DNA of 32,519 bases from Oscillospiraceae bacterium. GTDB taxonomy: Bacteria; Bacillota_A; Clostridia; Oscillospirales; Oscillospiraceae. Position numbers and translations under genes: made by a program. Below the pieces are notes generated by a model. The model saw only the letters and a list, made by a program, of their open reading frames with translations. It was not told the origin of the DNA and did no database searches. The DNA is taken from assembly GCA_021771675.1 (NCBI GenBank), contig JAETOP010000057.1, forward strand, positions 1 to 32,519, read 5' to 3'. Within the stretch, counting starts at the first letter, position 1. Each line of letters begins with the position of its first letter. Shown here piece by piece: positions 1 to 7,864 of the stretch.

Positions 1-126
1 TATCGTCTTGCTGCCATACGAATACCCCCATGCTTTTTCTCTTATTCTATCGCATTTTGGCTTCTTGTGCAACTTTCCTAAGATCAATTAGTTTTCAGAT
101 ACGCCCTAGTATAAGATACGGGATAA

Positions 127-1296
127 TCAGAGCTTTCCTGGTTGTGTGGCAGACAAGTTTTCCACGGCCTGCCGTGCCAGCCGATCTGCCTCCAGAATTT
201 CTTCCAAAGTAGGATTAGCAATGAAGGGAACCTGCTCCACCGCCCAGTGCACCAGGCGGTAGATGTCATAAAAACCGATTTTCTCCGCCAGGAACATAGC
301 CACCGCTTCCTCGTTGGCCCCGTTCATGGCAGGGCAGGCGGTGCCGCCCTTTTTTGCGCACTGCCGGGCCAGGGCCAGGCAGGGGAATTTCTCCAAATCC
401 GGATGGCAGAAGGTCAGTCCGGCGCACTTTGTCAAATCCAGCGGCTCCACAGGGCAGGCAGTGCGCTGGGGATAGGTCAGGGCCAGCTGAATGGGCAGGC
501 GCATATCCGGCGTACCCAGCTGGGCCATCACCGCTCCATCGGTGAACTCCACCAGGCTGTGGACAATGCTCTGCCGGTGAATCAGCACATCCACCTGTTC
601 CAGGGGCAGATGGTACAGCCGCATGGCTTCAATGACCTCCAGGCCCTTGTTCATCAACGTGGCGCAGTCCACAGTGATCTTTGGCCCCATTTTCCAGTTG
701 GGGTGGCGCAGCGCGTCAGCCTTGGTCACATTTTTCAGCTGCTCCCGCTCCATACCGAAGAAGGGCCCGCCGGAACAGGTGAGCAGAAGCCGCTTTACCT
801 CCCGTCGGTCGCCGCAGCCCATCAGGCACTGGAAAATGGCGGAATGCTCCGAATCCACAGGCACGATCTCCGCCCCGTATTTCTCCGCCTCCGCCATCAC
901 CAGCTCTCCGGCGCAGACCAGCGTCTCCTTATTGGCCAGGCCGATTCGCTTTCCCCTGCGGATGGCAGCCAGGGTAGGCTTTAACCCCACCATTCCCACC
1001 ACGGCGGTAATCACGCAGTCCACCTCTTCCAGGGTTGCCGCCTGAATCAGGCCGTCCTCTCCCCAGGCAACGGAAATCTTGGGGTCATTCAGCTCCCGGG
1101 AGAGCTCCACCGCCGCAGACTGAGTGGCCATCACCGCAAGCCTGGGATGAAACCTGCGGCACTGCTCCGCCATTTTGCCCACGCTGCTTCCCGCAGTGAG
1201 GGCCGCCACCCGGATTCCCTCCAGGCGGCTGATAACATCCAGGCTCTGACGGCCAATGGAGCCGGTAGAGCCCAGAATGCTGACTGTTTTTACCAT
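127..1296 (-). CDS. dxr: 1-deoxy-D-xylulose 5-phosphate reductoisomerase
   Basis: Converts 1-deoxy-D-xylulose 5-phosphate to 2-C-methyl-D-erythritol 4-phosphate with NADPH, the first committed step of the MEP isoprenoid pathway in the cytoplasm. The 389-residue protein has the usual family length. Visible hallmarks are the N-terminal nucleotide-binding loop GSTGSIGRQSLDVI (about residues 8-21), GLANKETLV, the metal/substrate motif PVDSEHSAIFQC, HPNWKMGPKITVDCATLMNK and the IHRQSIVHSLVEF and GTPDMRLPIQ segments. The ATG is preceded by GGAGGAAACGAAAG, a well-placed ribosome binding site. It is the last gene of the operon visible here; rseP, which often follows in Firmicutes, is not present in the 126 bases left. 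Product identity is secure. Confidence 0.97.
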   Translation of the reverse strand: MVKTVSILGSTGSIGRQSLDVISRLEGIRVAALTAGSSVGKMAEQCRRFHPRLAVMATQSAAVELSRELNDPKISVAWGEDGLIQAATLEEVDCVITAVVGMVGLKPTLAAIRRGKRIGLANKETLVCAGELVMAEAEKYGAEIVPVDSEHSAIFQCLMGCGDRREVKRLLLTCSGGPFFGMEREQLKNVTKADALRHPNWKMGPKITVDCATLMNKGLEVIEAMRLYHLPLEQVDVLIHRQSIVHSLVEFTDGAVMAQLGTPDMRLPIQLALTYPQRTACPVEPLDLTKCAGLTFCHPDLEKFPCLALARQCAKKGGTACPAMNGANEEAVAMFLAEKIGFYDIYRLVHWAVEQVPFIANPTLEEILEADRLARQAVENLSATQPGKL

Positions 1297-1320
1297 CTTT
1301 CGTTTCCTCCAACATGAAGG

Positions 1321-1370
1321 AGATACAAGATAGCAGATTAAGATACGAGATAAAACACCATCTTGTATCT
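1321..1370. repeat. inverted repeat between cdsA and dxr, with a related motif downstream of dxr
   Basis: AGATACAAGAT (1321-1331) is perfectly complementary to ATCTTGTATCT (1360-1370), giving an 11-bp stem with a 28-base loop. Inside the loop a second AGATACGAGATA (1341-1352) forms a direct repeat with the left arm. A near copy, AAGATACGGGATAA, lies just beyond the dxr stop at about 113-126. This looks like a small intergenic repeat family; it has no T-tract and is not a convincing terminator. Confidence 0.5.
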
Positions 1371-1392
1371 TATATCCTGCATCTCAAATCTC

Positions 1393-2205
1393 TCAGCTTA
1401 TGACCGGCAGCAGAAGAATCATTGCCTCCATCAGCGGCGCAACCGTTACCATGGAATCAAACCGGTCAAAAAAGCCCCCATGGCCGGGAATCAGGGAGCC
1501 GAAATCCTTGATGCCGGACAGGCGCTTGATGATGGAGAAGCACAAATCTCCAAATACGCCCACACCGCTGCCCAGGAAGCCGTACAGCAGGGCCGCACCA
1601 TAATTCACTTTGAACCGGAACGCCAGCTGGGCAATCACCCCGTAGATAAGCATACCCACCATGGCGCTGACCAATCCCCCGATCACGCCCTCCACGGTTT
1701 TGTTGGGGCTGACCACCGGGGCCAGCTTGTGCTTGCCGAACATGCTTCCGGCGAAATAAGCGCCTCCATCCGATAAGAACGCCACCACAAAGGGAACGGG
1801 AATCAGATAACGCCCGGAGGACATGGCAAGGATACGAATCACCGCCGAGAGCAGATAGGGCACCACCGCTCCGGCAAAGAAGCTATAGACGATCATCTCC
1901 AGGCTGATCTTTACATGGTTGGCCATGAGCTCGGAGAAGAGCAGAATCCAGAAAACCAAAAGCCCCAGCAGAGCAATCCCCTGGTTGGCGCCATAATGGC
2001 TCCACAGTGATGTAAAAAACGCCATGAGGGCAGAGTAGAGAACCATCCTGGGATGCTGCACCAGACCAGTGGAATACAGGAGCTCATAGACGCCTACCAT
2101 CAGCAGCACACCCCAAACCACCGCCGCAACGATTTTGGGCGCCACCAAGGCAATCAGCACCAGGAGCGGAATCAACACAGCAGCTGTTACAATGCGTTTT
2201 TTCAT
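1393..2205 (-). CDS. cdsA: phosphatidate cytidylyltransferase (CDP-diacylglycerol synthase)
   Basis: Integral membrane enzyme that makes CDP-diacylglycerol from CTP and phosphatidic acid, the branch point for phospholipid synthesis. The 270-residue protein is a run of hydrophobic segments, with the CTP_transf_1 signature in the last third (SPNKTVEGVIGG, then SIIKRLSGIKDFGSLIPGHGGFFDRFDS). I start it at the ATG at 2205 (MKKRIVTAAVLI) because the upstream extension of the open frame overlaps uppS and has no membrane character. The start lies 4 bases after the uppS stop; the only purine-rich stretch upstream is a G-run inside the end of uppS, so translation is probably coupled. Confidence 0.95.
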   Translation of the reverse strand: MKKRIVTAAVLIPLLVLIALVAPKIVAAVVWGVLLMVGVYELLYSTGLVQHPRMVLYSALMAFFTSLWSHYGANQGIALLGLLVFWILLFSELMANHVKISLEMIVYSFFAGAVVPYLLSAVIRILAMSSGRYLIPVPFVVAFLSDGGAYFAGSMFGKHKLAPVVSPNKTVEGVIGGLVSAMVGMLIYGVIAQLAFRFKVNYGAALLYGFLGSGVGVFGDLCFSIIKRLSGIKDFGSLIPGHGGFFDRFDSMVTVAPLMEAMILLLPVIS

Positions 2206-2209
2206 ATTT

Positions 2210-2929
2210 TTATGCCCCCCCAAAACGGCGGTTGCGCCGGTGATATTCTTCGATGGCCCGATCCAAATCCTCAGTAGAGAAATCCGGCCACAGCACATCC
2301 ATAAATACATACTCCGAATAGGCGGACTGCCACAGCAGGAAATTACTGGTTCGCTGCTCTCCGGAGGGACGGATAATCAACTCCGGATCGGGAACTCCGA
2401 CGGAATAGAGATAATCCGACAGCACCTGTTCGTTTAAGTCCTCCACCCTGGCCTTTCCAGCGGCCACATCGGCCATAAAGCCCTTGACTGCGTGGATAAT
2501 TTCATCCCTGCCTCCGTAATTCAGGCAGAAATTCACCTGGACATCATATTCATTGGAGCGGCTTTCCGCATTACGGCAGAGCGTCTGAAGCTCTGGACTC
2601 AGCTTGGACAGGTCGCCAAAGAATTTGAAGCGCACCCGGTTCTTGTCCATATCCGCCAGGGCTTCCTCCAAATATCGGCGCAGCAGCCGCATGATTCCGG
2701 AAATCTCATCGGCGGAACGCTTCCAATTCTCCGTGGAAAAGGCATAGACCGTCAGGTATTCCACACCCAGCTCCCGGCAGTAATTGGCGATCCGGCGAAA
2801 GGTCTCCGCCCCCGCTGCGTGTCCCGCCGTCCGGGGCAGGCTCCGCTTCTTTGCCCAGCGGCCATTGCCGTCCATAATGATGGCAATGTGTCGGGGCGGT
2901 GCGGGTTTGGGCGTATTTACAAGCGCCAT
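2210..2929 (-). CDS. uppS: undecaprenyl diphosphate synthase (cis-prenyltransferase)
   Basis: Condenses isopentenyl diphosphates onto farnesyl diphosphate to make the C55 lipid carrier for peptidoglycan and other envelope polymers. The 239-residue protein carries the family motifs in order: IIMDGNGRWAKKR near the N-terminus, AFSTENWKR around residue 75-85, NYGGRDEI, and IIRPSGEQRTSNFLLWQ followed by the YSEYVFMDVLWPDF block. The motif usually written RTSGEQR is RPSGEQR here, a tolerated variant. The ATG at 2929 (MALVNTPKP) has AGAGGTG upstream; the open frame extends 19 codons further but without support. The gene sits with cdsA and dxr, linking isoprenoid supply to its use. Confidence 0.96.
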   Translation of the reverse strand: MALVNTPKPAPPRHIAIIMDGNGRWAKKRSLPRTAGHAAGAETFRRIANYCRELGVEYLTVYAFSTENWKRSADEISGIMRLLRRYLEEALADMDKNRVRFKFFGDLSKLSPELQTLCRNAESRSNEYDVQVNFCLNYGGRDEIIHAVKGFMADVAAGKARVEDLNEQVLSDYLYSVGVPDPELIIRPSGEQRTSNFLLWQSAYSEYVFMDVLWPDFSTEDLDRAIEEYHRRNRRFGGA

Positions 2930-2965
2930 AATGTGCACCTCTTTCTCATAGAAACCAATATGTGG

Positions 2966-3039
2966 AAGGCTGAAAGCAGGAAGCACGGTGCGCTCCCTCT
3001 TTTCAGCCTTTCATCCCCCGGGGCGGTGCGCCCCGGGGG
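2966..3039. repeat. tandem stem-loops in the frr-uppS gap
   Basis: Two perfect inverted repeats fill this 117-base operon gap. The first, right after frr, has 11-bp all-GC arms (3015-3025 with 3029-3039) around a three-base loop. The second pairs AAGGCTGAAA (2966-2975) with TTTCAGCCTT (3001-3010). Neither is followed by a T-run in the minus direction, so a processing, mRNA-stability or partial attenuation role is more likely than full termination; that is inference. Confidence 0.6.
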
Positions 3040-3046
3040 CAGGAAG

Positions 3047-3601
3047 TTAAATTGCCATCAGTTCCTTTTCCTTGGCTGCCAGGGCAGCATCCACCTTTTT
3101 GATATACTGGTCGAGAAGATCCTGCAAATCCTTCTCGGCCTTCTTCTGGTCATCCTCGGTAATCTCGGAATTCTTTTTCAGCTTCTTCACATAGTCCATG
3201 CCGTCCCGGCGAATATTCCGCAGGGCCACCTTGGCCTCCTCGGCGTACTTCTTGACCTGCTTAATCAGATCTTTCCGGCGCTCCTCCGTCAGCTGGGGGA
3301 AAACCAGGCGGATCACCCGGCCGTCATTCTGAGGGTTGATGCCCAGGTCGGAAACCTGGATGGCCTTCTGAATATCTTTCAGCAGCTTGCCGTCCCAGGG
3401 CTGGATCACCAGAGTCCGGGCATCGGGGGAAGAAATGGTTGCCACGCCATTCAGGGGCGTCTCACTGCCATAGTATTCCACGGTAATGCGGTCAAGAACC
3501 TTAGGGTTGGCCCGTCCGGCACGGACGGCGTCAAATTCCTCGCCCAAATGATCCATCGTTCTGTCCATTCTTCTGGAAAAGTCCTTAAAATCCACGCTCA
3601 T
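3047..3601 (-). CDS. frr: ribosome recycling factor
   Basis: Splits post-termination ribosomes together with EF-G. The 184-residue protein is the standard length and contains the family core: RAGRANPKVLDRITVEYYGSE near residues 27-48, the NDGRVIRLVFPQLTEERRKDL block around 93-113, and the long charged helix pairs of the three-helix bundle (KKYAEEAKVALRNIRRD, KKLKKNSEITEDDQKKAEKD). It starts 3 bases after pyrH ends, the conserved neighbour in most bacteria. Confidence 0.97.
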   Translation of the reverse strand: MSVDFKDFSRRMDRTMDHLGEEFDAVRAGRANPKVLDRITVEYYGSETPLNGVATISSPDARTLVIQPWDGKLLKDIQKAIQVSDLGINPQNDGRVIRLVFPQLTEERRKDLIKQVKKYAEEAKVALRNIRRDGMDYVKKLKKNSEITEDDQKKAEKDLQDLLDQYIKKVDAALAAKEKELMAI

Positions 3602-3604
3602 TTG

Positions 3605-4324
3605 TTAATCCTCCTTCACAATCGTTCCAATTTTTTCTCCGCAGACCACACGGAGAATATTCTGGGGGTCTTTCAGTGCAAAGCAAACCAGGGTCATATG
3701 GTTATCCATCGCCAGGGTCATGGCGGTGGTATCCGTTGCCTGCAGGTGTCGGGCCAGAACCTCATCATAGGTCAGCTCGTCAAATTTCACAGCGCTGGAA
3801 TCCTTGTTTGGATCGGCGGAGTAGATGCCGTCCACATTTTTCGCAAGCAGGATGGCGTCAGCCTCAATTTCCACGCCCCGCAGCACCGCACCGGTATCGG
3901 TGGAGAAATAGGGATTGCCGGTACCTGCCGCGAAGATGACAATTTTCCCCTCATTCAGGTATCGCTCAGCGGTATCCCGGGTGAAATACTCAGCAAATTT
4001 ATTCATTTCCACAGCGGTGAGCACCCGGGCATCCAGCCCGTGCTTTTCCAAGGCATCCGCCACGGCGATGGAATTCATCACGGTGGCCAGCATCCCCATG
4101 GCGTCGCCGTGGGAGCGCTGCATCTTATCCGCACCGTCCTTCACACCCCGCCAGAAATTGCCGCCGCCGATGACCAGGCCAATCTGGACGCCCAGGGCTG
4201 CGCACTGCCGGATCACCTGACACACGGAATTGATGACCGTAAAATCCAGCCCTCTATGGGCCTCGCCGGCAAGGGCCTCACCGCTTACCTTCAGCAAGAT
4301 GCGCTTATATTTGACTTCAGCCAA
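3605..4324 (-). CDS. pyrH: UMP kinase
   Basis: Phosphorylates UMP to UDP with ATP in pyrimidine nucleotide synthesis. Bacterial UMP kinases belong to the amino acid kinase fold, seen here as KVSGEALAG (N-terminal phosphate loop), GGGNFWRG, and the C-terminal ADAILLAKNVDGIYSADP. I chose the TTG at 4324 (MAEVKYKRILLK, 239 residues): AGGAG lies 8 bases upstream of it. The in-frame GTG at 4333 overlaps that same ribosome binding site and is therefore unlikely. It is the first gene of the operon; rpsB and tsf, which commonly precede it, are absent and glnA lies there instead. Confidence 0.95.
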   Translation of the reverse strand: MAEVKYKRILLKVSGEALAGEAHRGLDFTVINSVCQVIRQCAALGVQIGLVIGGGNFWRGVKDGADKMQRSHGDAMGMLATVMNSIAVADALEKHGLDARVLTAVEMNKFAEYFTRDTAERYLNEGKIVIFAAGTGNPYFSTDTGAVLRGVEIEADAILLAKNVDGIYSADPNKDSSAVKFDELTYDEVLARHLQATDTTAMTLAMDNHMTLVCFALKDPQNILRVVCGEKIGTIVKED

Positions 4325-4372
4325 TGTAAACACTCCTTTTCTCCTTCTGCCTGTGCAGATTGCATCGACTGT

Positions 4373-4401
4373 ATTTTAGCATAGAATCCCCATTAGGACA
4401 A
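4373..4401 (-). promoter_or_regulatory. promoter of the pyrH-frr-uppS-cdsA-dxr operon
   Basis: On the minus strand TTGTCC (4396-4401) and TAAAAT (4373-4378) are separated by 17 bases, a good vegetative sigma-type promoter about 50 bases upstream of the pyrH start. An AT-rich palindrome (about 4402-4426) lies directly upstream of the -35 box. Confidence 0.7.
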
Positions 4402-4440
4402 CCATAAAAATAGAAATTTTTTATGGACGCCTGCGGACAC

Positions 4441-4474
4441 AAAGCACGGGTGCAGCCAAATGCCGCACCCGTGC
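4441..4474 (-). terminator. terminator after glnA
   Basis: GCACGGGTGC (4444-4453) pairs perfectly with GCACCCGTGC (4465-4474) just past the glnA stop. In the minus direction the stem is followed by a short TTT, so it is a strong stem with a modest U-tail. Confidence 0.65.
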
Positions 4475-4483
4475 AGGTATCTC

Positions 4484-6568
4484 TTAATAGAAAAGCAGAT
4501 CGGAATAGGTGGGGAAGGGCCAATAATCCTTAGCAGTCAGCTCCTCCAGCCGATCGGCGCTGGCCCGGACGGCATCCATGGAGGCGATTACCACCTTCCG
4601 GCAATAGGCCGCCGCTTCCGTGGGATCCGCCGGAATGGCGGTGAGCTCCTCTTTCAGCTGCTCCACCCGGTGGTAGAGATCATCCTGGTTTTGGGAGAGC
4701 TTTCCGATCAAATCCAGCTCACTGCAGCAGGTGGCGCCCATCGCCTTCTTCCCGGCGGCAGCGTCACACAGAGCCTTGGAATAGGCAGAGGCGGCGGGCA
4801 GAATCTGATGGATGGCCATGTCCACCATGGTCTTTGCCTCGATGTTTACGATCTTCCGGTAGGATTCCAGGTGGATGGCATGGCGGGCCCGGAACTCCGT
4901 CTCGTTGAAAATGCCGTGGCGCACCACCAGGTCCAGGTTCTTCTGGCTGACGTAGGCGGGCAGAGCCTCAGCGGTAGAGGGCAGGTTGCTCAGGCCCCGG
5001 CGCTGTGCTTCCTGCTTCCAGTCCTCGGAATAGCCGTTGCCGTCAAAAATCACCCTTCTGTGCTCCGTCAGGGCCCGGCAGACCAGCTTTTGCAGGGTGG
5101 CGTCAAAATCCCGGGCATCTTCCAGTTCATCGGCAAACCGGCCCAGCTGCTCCGCCATGATGGTATTTAGGGCAATGTTGGGACCCGCAATGGACTGGGA
5201 GGAGCCCACCATACGCAGCTCAAATTTGTTGCCGGTAAAAGCCAGGGGGCTGGTACGGTTCCGATCGGTGGTATCCTGGGGAATGGAGGGGATGCCGTCC
5301 ACGCCGATGCGCAGCAGGCTCTTGCTCGGCTCCTGATAATTGGTGCCGTCGATGATGGACTGCACCACCGCATTCAGTTCATCTCCCAGGAAGATGGACA
5401 CGATGGCAGGAGGGGCCTCGTGGGCGCCCAGCCGGTGGTCATTGCCTGCGTAAGCCACAGTGCAGCGAAGGAAATCCTGATATTCATCCACGCCCTGGAT
5501 GAAAGCCGCCAGGAATACCAAAAACTGTGCGTTCTGCCTAGGGGTCTTCCCCGGGCTGAAGAGATTCTTCCCGGTGTCCGTGGCCAGGGACCAGTTGTTG
5601 TGTTTGCCGGAACCATTGACCCCGGCAAAGGGCTTTTCATGGAGCAGGCACACCAGATTGTGCTTGGCGGCGCATTTCTTCATAATCTCCATGATGAGCT
5701 GGTTGCTGTCGCAGGCGTTATTGGCATCGCTGTAAATGGGGGCAAGCTCATGCTGACAGGGAGCGCCCTCGTTGTGCTTGGTCTTGGACAGGATGCCCAG
5801 CCGCCAGAGCTGCTCATCCAAATCCTTCATAAAAGAGGAGACCCGGGTGCGGATGGTGCCGAAATAGTGGTCGTCCAGCTCCTGGCCCTTGGGGGGCTGG
5901 GCGCCGAACAGGGTGCGGCCGGTGATGCGCAAATCCTCCCGCTGGGCATAGAGGTCCTTGGGCAGGAGGAAATACTCCTGCTCCGCCCCCACGCAGGTGA
6001 TGACCCGCTGGGTCTGGCTGTCTCCAAAGAGCCGCAGAATCCGGATGGCCTCCCGGGAGACCTCCTCAATGGAGCGAAGCAGGGGGGTCTTTTTATCAAG
6101 AGCATCCCCATTATAGGAGAAGAAGCAGGTGGGGATGTACAAGCTCCCATCCTTTACAAAGGCACAGGAGCGGGGGTCCCAGGCGGTGTAGCCTCTGGCC
6201 TCGAAGGTGGCCCGCAGTCCCCCGGAGGGGAAGGAGGAGGCGTCCGGCTCCCCCCGCACCAGCTCCTTGCCGGAAAATTCCATAATCACCCGTCCGTCGC
6301 CGGTGGGAGAGATAAAGCTGTCGTGCTTCTCGGCGGTGATGCCGGTCATAGGCTGGAACCAATGGGTGTAGTGGGTAGCTCCCTTTTCGATGGCCCAATC
6401 CTTCATGGCCTCGGCAATGGCATTGGCGGTGGAACGCTGGAGCTCTGCCCCGGTATCGATGCAGGTGCGCCAGGCGCTGTAAACCCCAGCGGAGAGCCGC
6501 TGGCGCATGGTGTCCTCATTAAAAACATCACTTCCGAAGATTTCGGGTACATTGATGACTGCGCTCAT
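4484..6568 (-). CDS. glnA: glutamine synthetase type III
   Basis: Makes glutamine from glutamate, ammonia and ATP. At 694 residues it matches the long GSIII class (also called GlnN) rather than the roughly 440-residue GSI class. Visible are the GSIII N-terminal block (FGSDVFNEDTMRQRL), FEARGYTAWDPRS, EQEYFLLP, the catalytic-core GAPCQHELAPIY and NGSGKHNNWSLATDTG, and the FELRMVGSSQSIAGPN substrate region, then a long GSIII C-terminal helical region. The ATG at 6568 (MSAVINVPEIFG) begins the conserved part; the upstream open frame reads into a transposable-element hairpin and is not coding. No nitrogen regulator lies beside it. The hairpin element lies in the probable leader. Confidence 0.96.
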   Translation of the reverse strand: MSAVINVPEIFGSDVFNEDTMRQRLSAGVYSAWRTCIDTGAELQRSTANAIAEAMKDWAIEKGATHYTHWFQPMTGITAEKHDSFISPTGDGRVIMEFSGKELVRGEPDASSFPSGGLRATFEARGYTAWDPRSCAFVKDGSLYIPTCFFSYNGDALDKKTPLLRSIEEVSREAIRILRLFGDSQTQRVITCVGAEQEYFLLPKDLYAQREDLRITGRTLFGAQPPKGQELDDHYFGTIRTRVSSFMKDLDEQLWRLGILSKTKHNEGAPCQHELAPIYSDANNACDSNQLIMEIMKKCAAKHNLVCLLHEKPFAGVNGSGKHNNWSLATDTGKNLFSPGKTPRQNAQFLVFLAAFIQGVDEYQDFLRCTVAYAGNDHRLGAHEAPPAIVSIFLGDELNAVVQSIIDGTNYQEPSKSLLRIGVDGIPSIPQDTTDRNRTSPLAFTGNKFELRMVGSSQSIAGPNIALNTIMAEQLGRFADELEDARDFDATLQKLVCRALTEHRRVIFDGNGYSEDWKQEAQRRGLSNLPSTAEALPAYVSQKNLDLVVRHGIFNETEFRARHAIHLESYRKIVNIEAKTMVDMAIHQILPAASAYSKALCDAAAGKKAMGATCCSELDLIGKLSQNQDDLYHRVEQLKEELTAIPADPTEAAAYCRKVVIASMDAVRASADRLEELTAKDYWPFPTYSDLLFY

Positions 6569-6599
6569 ACTCAATAACCTTTCTTTCCCGCCCCAAGGG

Positions 6600-6756
6600 A
6601 AGCACTGATTAAATTGGCAAGAGCTGGAAGCGAGAGATTTTGGCACAGCCGAAAGTTCTAAAAATGTGGGAATACTTTGTGTATTTCCCATTTTTAGAAC
6701 TGCACGGATGGGCCAAAAGATCCGCTTCCCAGCCGCAGACAATTTATTCAGTGTTT
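6600..6756. mobile_element. MITE-A copy 1, 157-bp hairpin element
   Basis: A non-coding element whose two halves are complementary end to end. It begins AAGCACTGATTAAATTG and ends CAATTTATTCAGTGTTT, and the centre is a long stem around 6657-6707. It is flanked on both sides by the 8-base direct repeat CCCAAGGG (6592-6599 and 6757-6764), which looks like a target-site duplication. A second element of exactly 157 bp lies at 9492-9648. It encodes no protein, so it must have been moved by a transposase encoded elsewhere (inference). Confidence 0.85.
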
Positions 6757-6798
6757 CCCAAGGGAGGCTGTTTTAGACCAGTCAGATTTTACAGAATC

Positions 6799-6827
6799 AT
6801 TCTATGATAGGTTTTCATAAAAAACAA
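6799..6827 (-). promoter_or_regulatory. possible glnA promoter upstream of MITE-A copy 1
   Basis: Minus-strand TTGTTT (6822-6827) and TAGAAT (6799-6804) are 17 bases apart, the best promoter-like pair I see between glnA and the divergent eda operon. It is weak. If it is used, the glnA leader contains the whole hairpin element. The rest of 6569-7041 holds no gene I can support. Confidence 0.35.
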
Positions 6828-7041
6828 GGTATGAATCTGTGCAAAAAATCTTGGAAAGCCTTTTTCCTTTTGTCAAATTGCCCAAATGCTTTTTCCTTCG
6901 CTCTCTCCGGATAAAGTTGGGAGGCCGCCGGACAGGTCATCTTTGTGTATCCCCGGACGCTTTTGTGCATCAATAGGAGGGAAATGCTCTTTCTCTGTTT
7001 TGGATACAATTCACAAAAATCAGAAAGTTGAGTCCTTATAA

Positions 7042-7070
7042 TTGACTTTTTCGTCAGTTTTCGGTATGAT
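7042..7070 (+). promoter_or_regulatory. promoter of the eda-kdgK operon
   Basis: TTGACT (7042-7047) and TATGAT (7065-7070) with a 17-base spacer, near consensus. The leader of about 50 bases contains a small hairpin (CGGG/CCCG near 7086-7099) and ends with the AGGGAGGA ribosome binding site of eda. Confidence 0.75.
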
Positions 7071-7125
7071 GTATTTAGAAAAGTTCGGGCTTTCCCCGAG
7101 CATTCAACTTAGGGAGGATTCAAAA

Positions 7126-7770
7126 ATGAATGAATTGCAGCAAAAGGTCAGTGCCATCGGCGTTGTTCCGGTGATTAAGCTGACCAATCCCACCCGGGAT
7201 GCCGGTCCCCTGTCCGACGCTCTGTGTGCCGGTGGCGTTCCCGTGGCAGAGATCACCTTCCGGGCCGCCGGCGCCGACGAAGCCATGAAGATCATGCTGG
7301 AGCGCCACCCCGACATGCTGGTGGGCGCCGGTACGGTGCTGACCACCGAGATGGTGGACAAGACCATTGCCGCCGGCGGCAAATTCGTGGTCACCCCCGG
7401 CCTGGACATTGAAATCGTGAAATACTGCCAGGAAAAGGGCATCACCTGCTTCCCCGGCTGCACCACCCCCACCGACTATCATGCCGCATACCGCCTGGGC
7501 CTGGAAGTGCTGAAATTCTTCCCCGCCGAGCAGAGCGGCGGCCTGGCCAAGATCAAGGCAATGGCAGCTCCCTTCCCCATGTTCAAGGTCATGCCCACCG
7601 GCGGCATCAGCCTCAAGAATCTGGCTGAGTATGCAGCCGCTCCCGTGATTGCGGCCTGCGGCGGCAGCTATATGTGCCCCGACAAGCTGATCCAGGCCGG
7701 CGCCTGGGACGAGATCACCGAGCTGTGCCGTCAGTCTGTGGAGATCGTCAAAGCTGCCCGGGCAAAGTAA
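7126..7770 (+). CDS. eda: 2-keto-3-deoxy-6-phosphogluconate (KDPG/KHG) aldolase
   Basis: Cleaves 2-keto-3-deoxy-6-phosphogluconate to pyruvate and glyceraldehyde 3-phosphate, the last step of Entner-Doudoroff-type and uronate catabolism. The 214-residue protein has the class I aldolase residues of the family: catalytic Glu42 in PVAEITFR, Arg46, Thr70 in VGAGTVLT, Pro91 in VTPGLD and the Schiff-base Lys130 in EVLKFFPAE. The ATG at 7126 (MNELQQKV) follows AGGGAGGA by 7 bases. kdgK follows 94 bases later, so the pair phosphorylates and then cleaves 2-keto-3-deoxygluconate. Confidence 0.95.
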   Translation: MNELQQKVSAIGVVPVIKLTNPTRDAGPLSDALCAGGVPVAEITFRAAGADEAMKIMLERHPDMLVGAGTVLTTEMVDKTIAAGGKFVVTPGLDIEIVKYCQEKGITCFPGCTTPTDYHAAYRLGLEVLKFFPAEQSGGLAKIKAMAAPFPMFKVMPTGGISLKNLAEYAAAPVIAACGGSYMCPDKLIQAGAWDEITELCRQSVEIVKAARAK

Positions 7771-7864
7771 GGAAATCAGAGCTTCCTAAGCCCCGGCGCA
7801 ATCAACAGCACATTCATTTCAGCGGGGGCGCACCCTGCGAAATAAAATTTGGGAGGAACATAAT

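Noticed and set aside
3015..3039. Terminator between frr and uppS
   Set aside because: The stem is perfect and GC-rich but has no T-run in the direction of transcription, and essential genes lie downstream in the same operon.
2492..4384. 630-codon plus-strand open frame
   Set aside because: It is antisense to uppS, frr and pyrH, all of which have clear family motifs and ribosome binding sites; it crosses their boundaries and has no recognisable domain.
5420..6577. 385-codon plus-strand open frame
   Set aside because: It mirrors the glutamine synthetase gene in the opposite strand; low-complexity Gly/Ala/Leu composition is a by-product of codon bias.
7771..7790. Possible solo end of MITE-A after eda
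   Set aside because: AATCAGAGCTTCC matches 13 bases of the MITE-A terminus, and a similar AATCAGAGCTTTCC occurs at the dxr stop, but similarity stops there and the short match could be chance.
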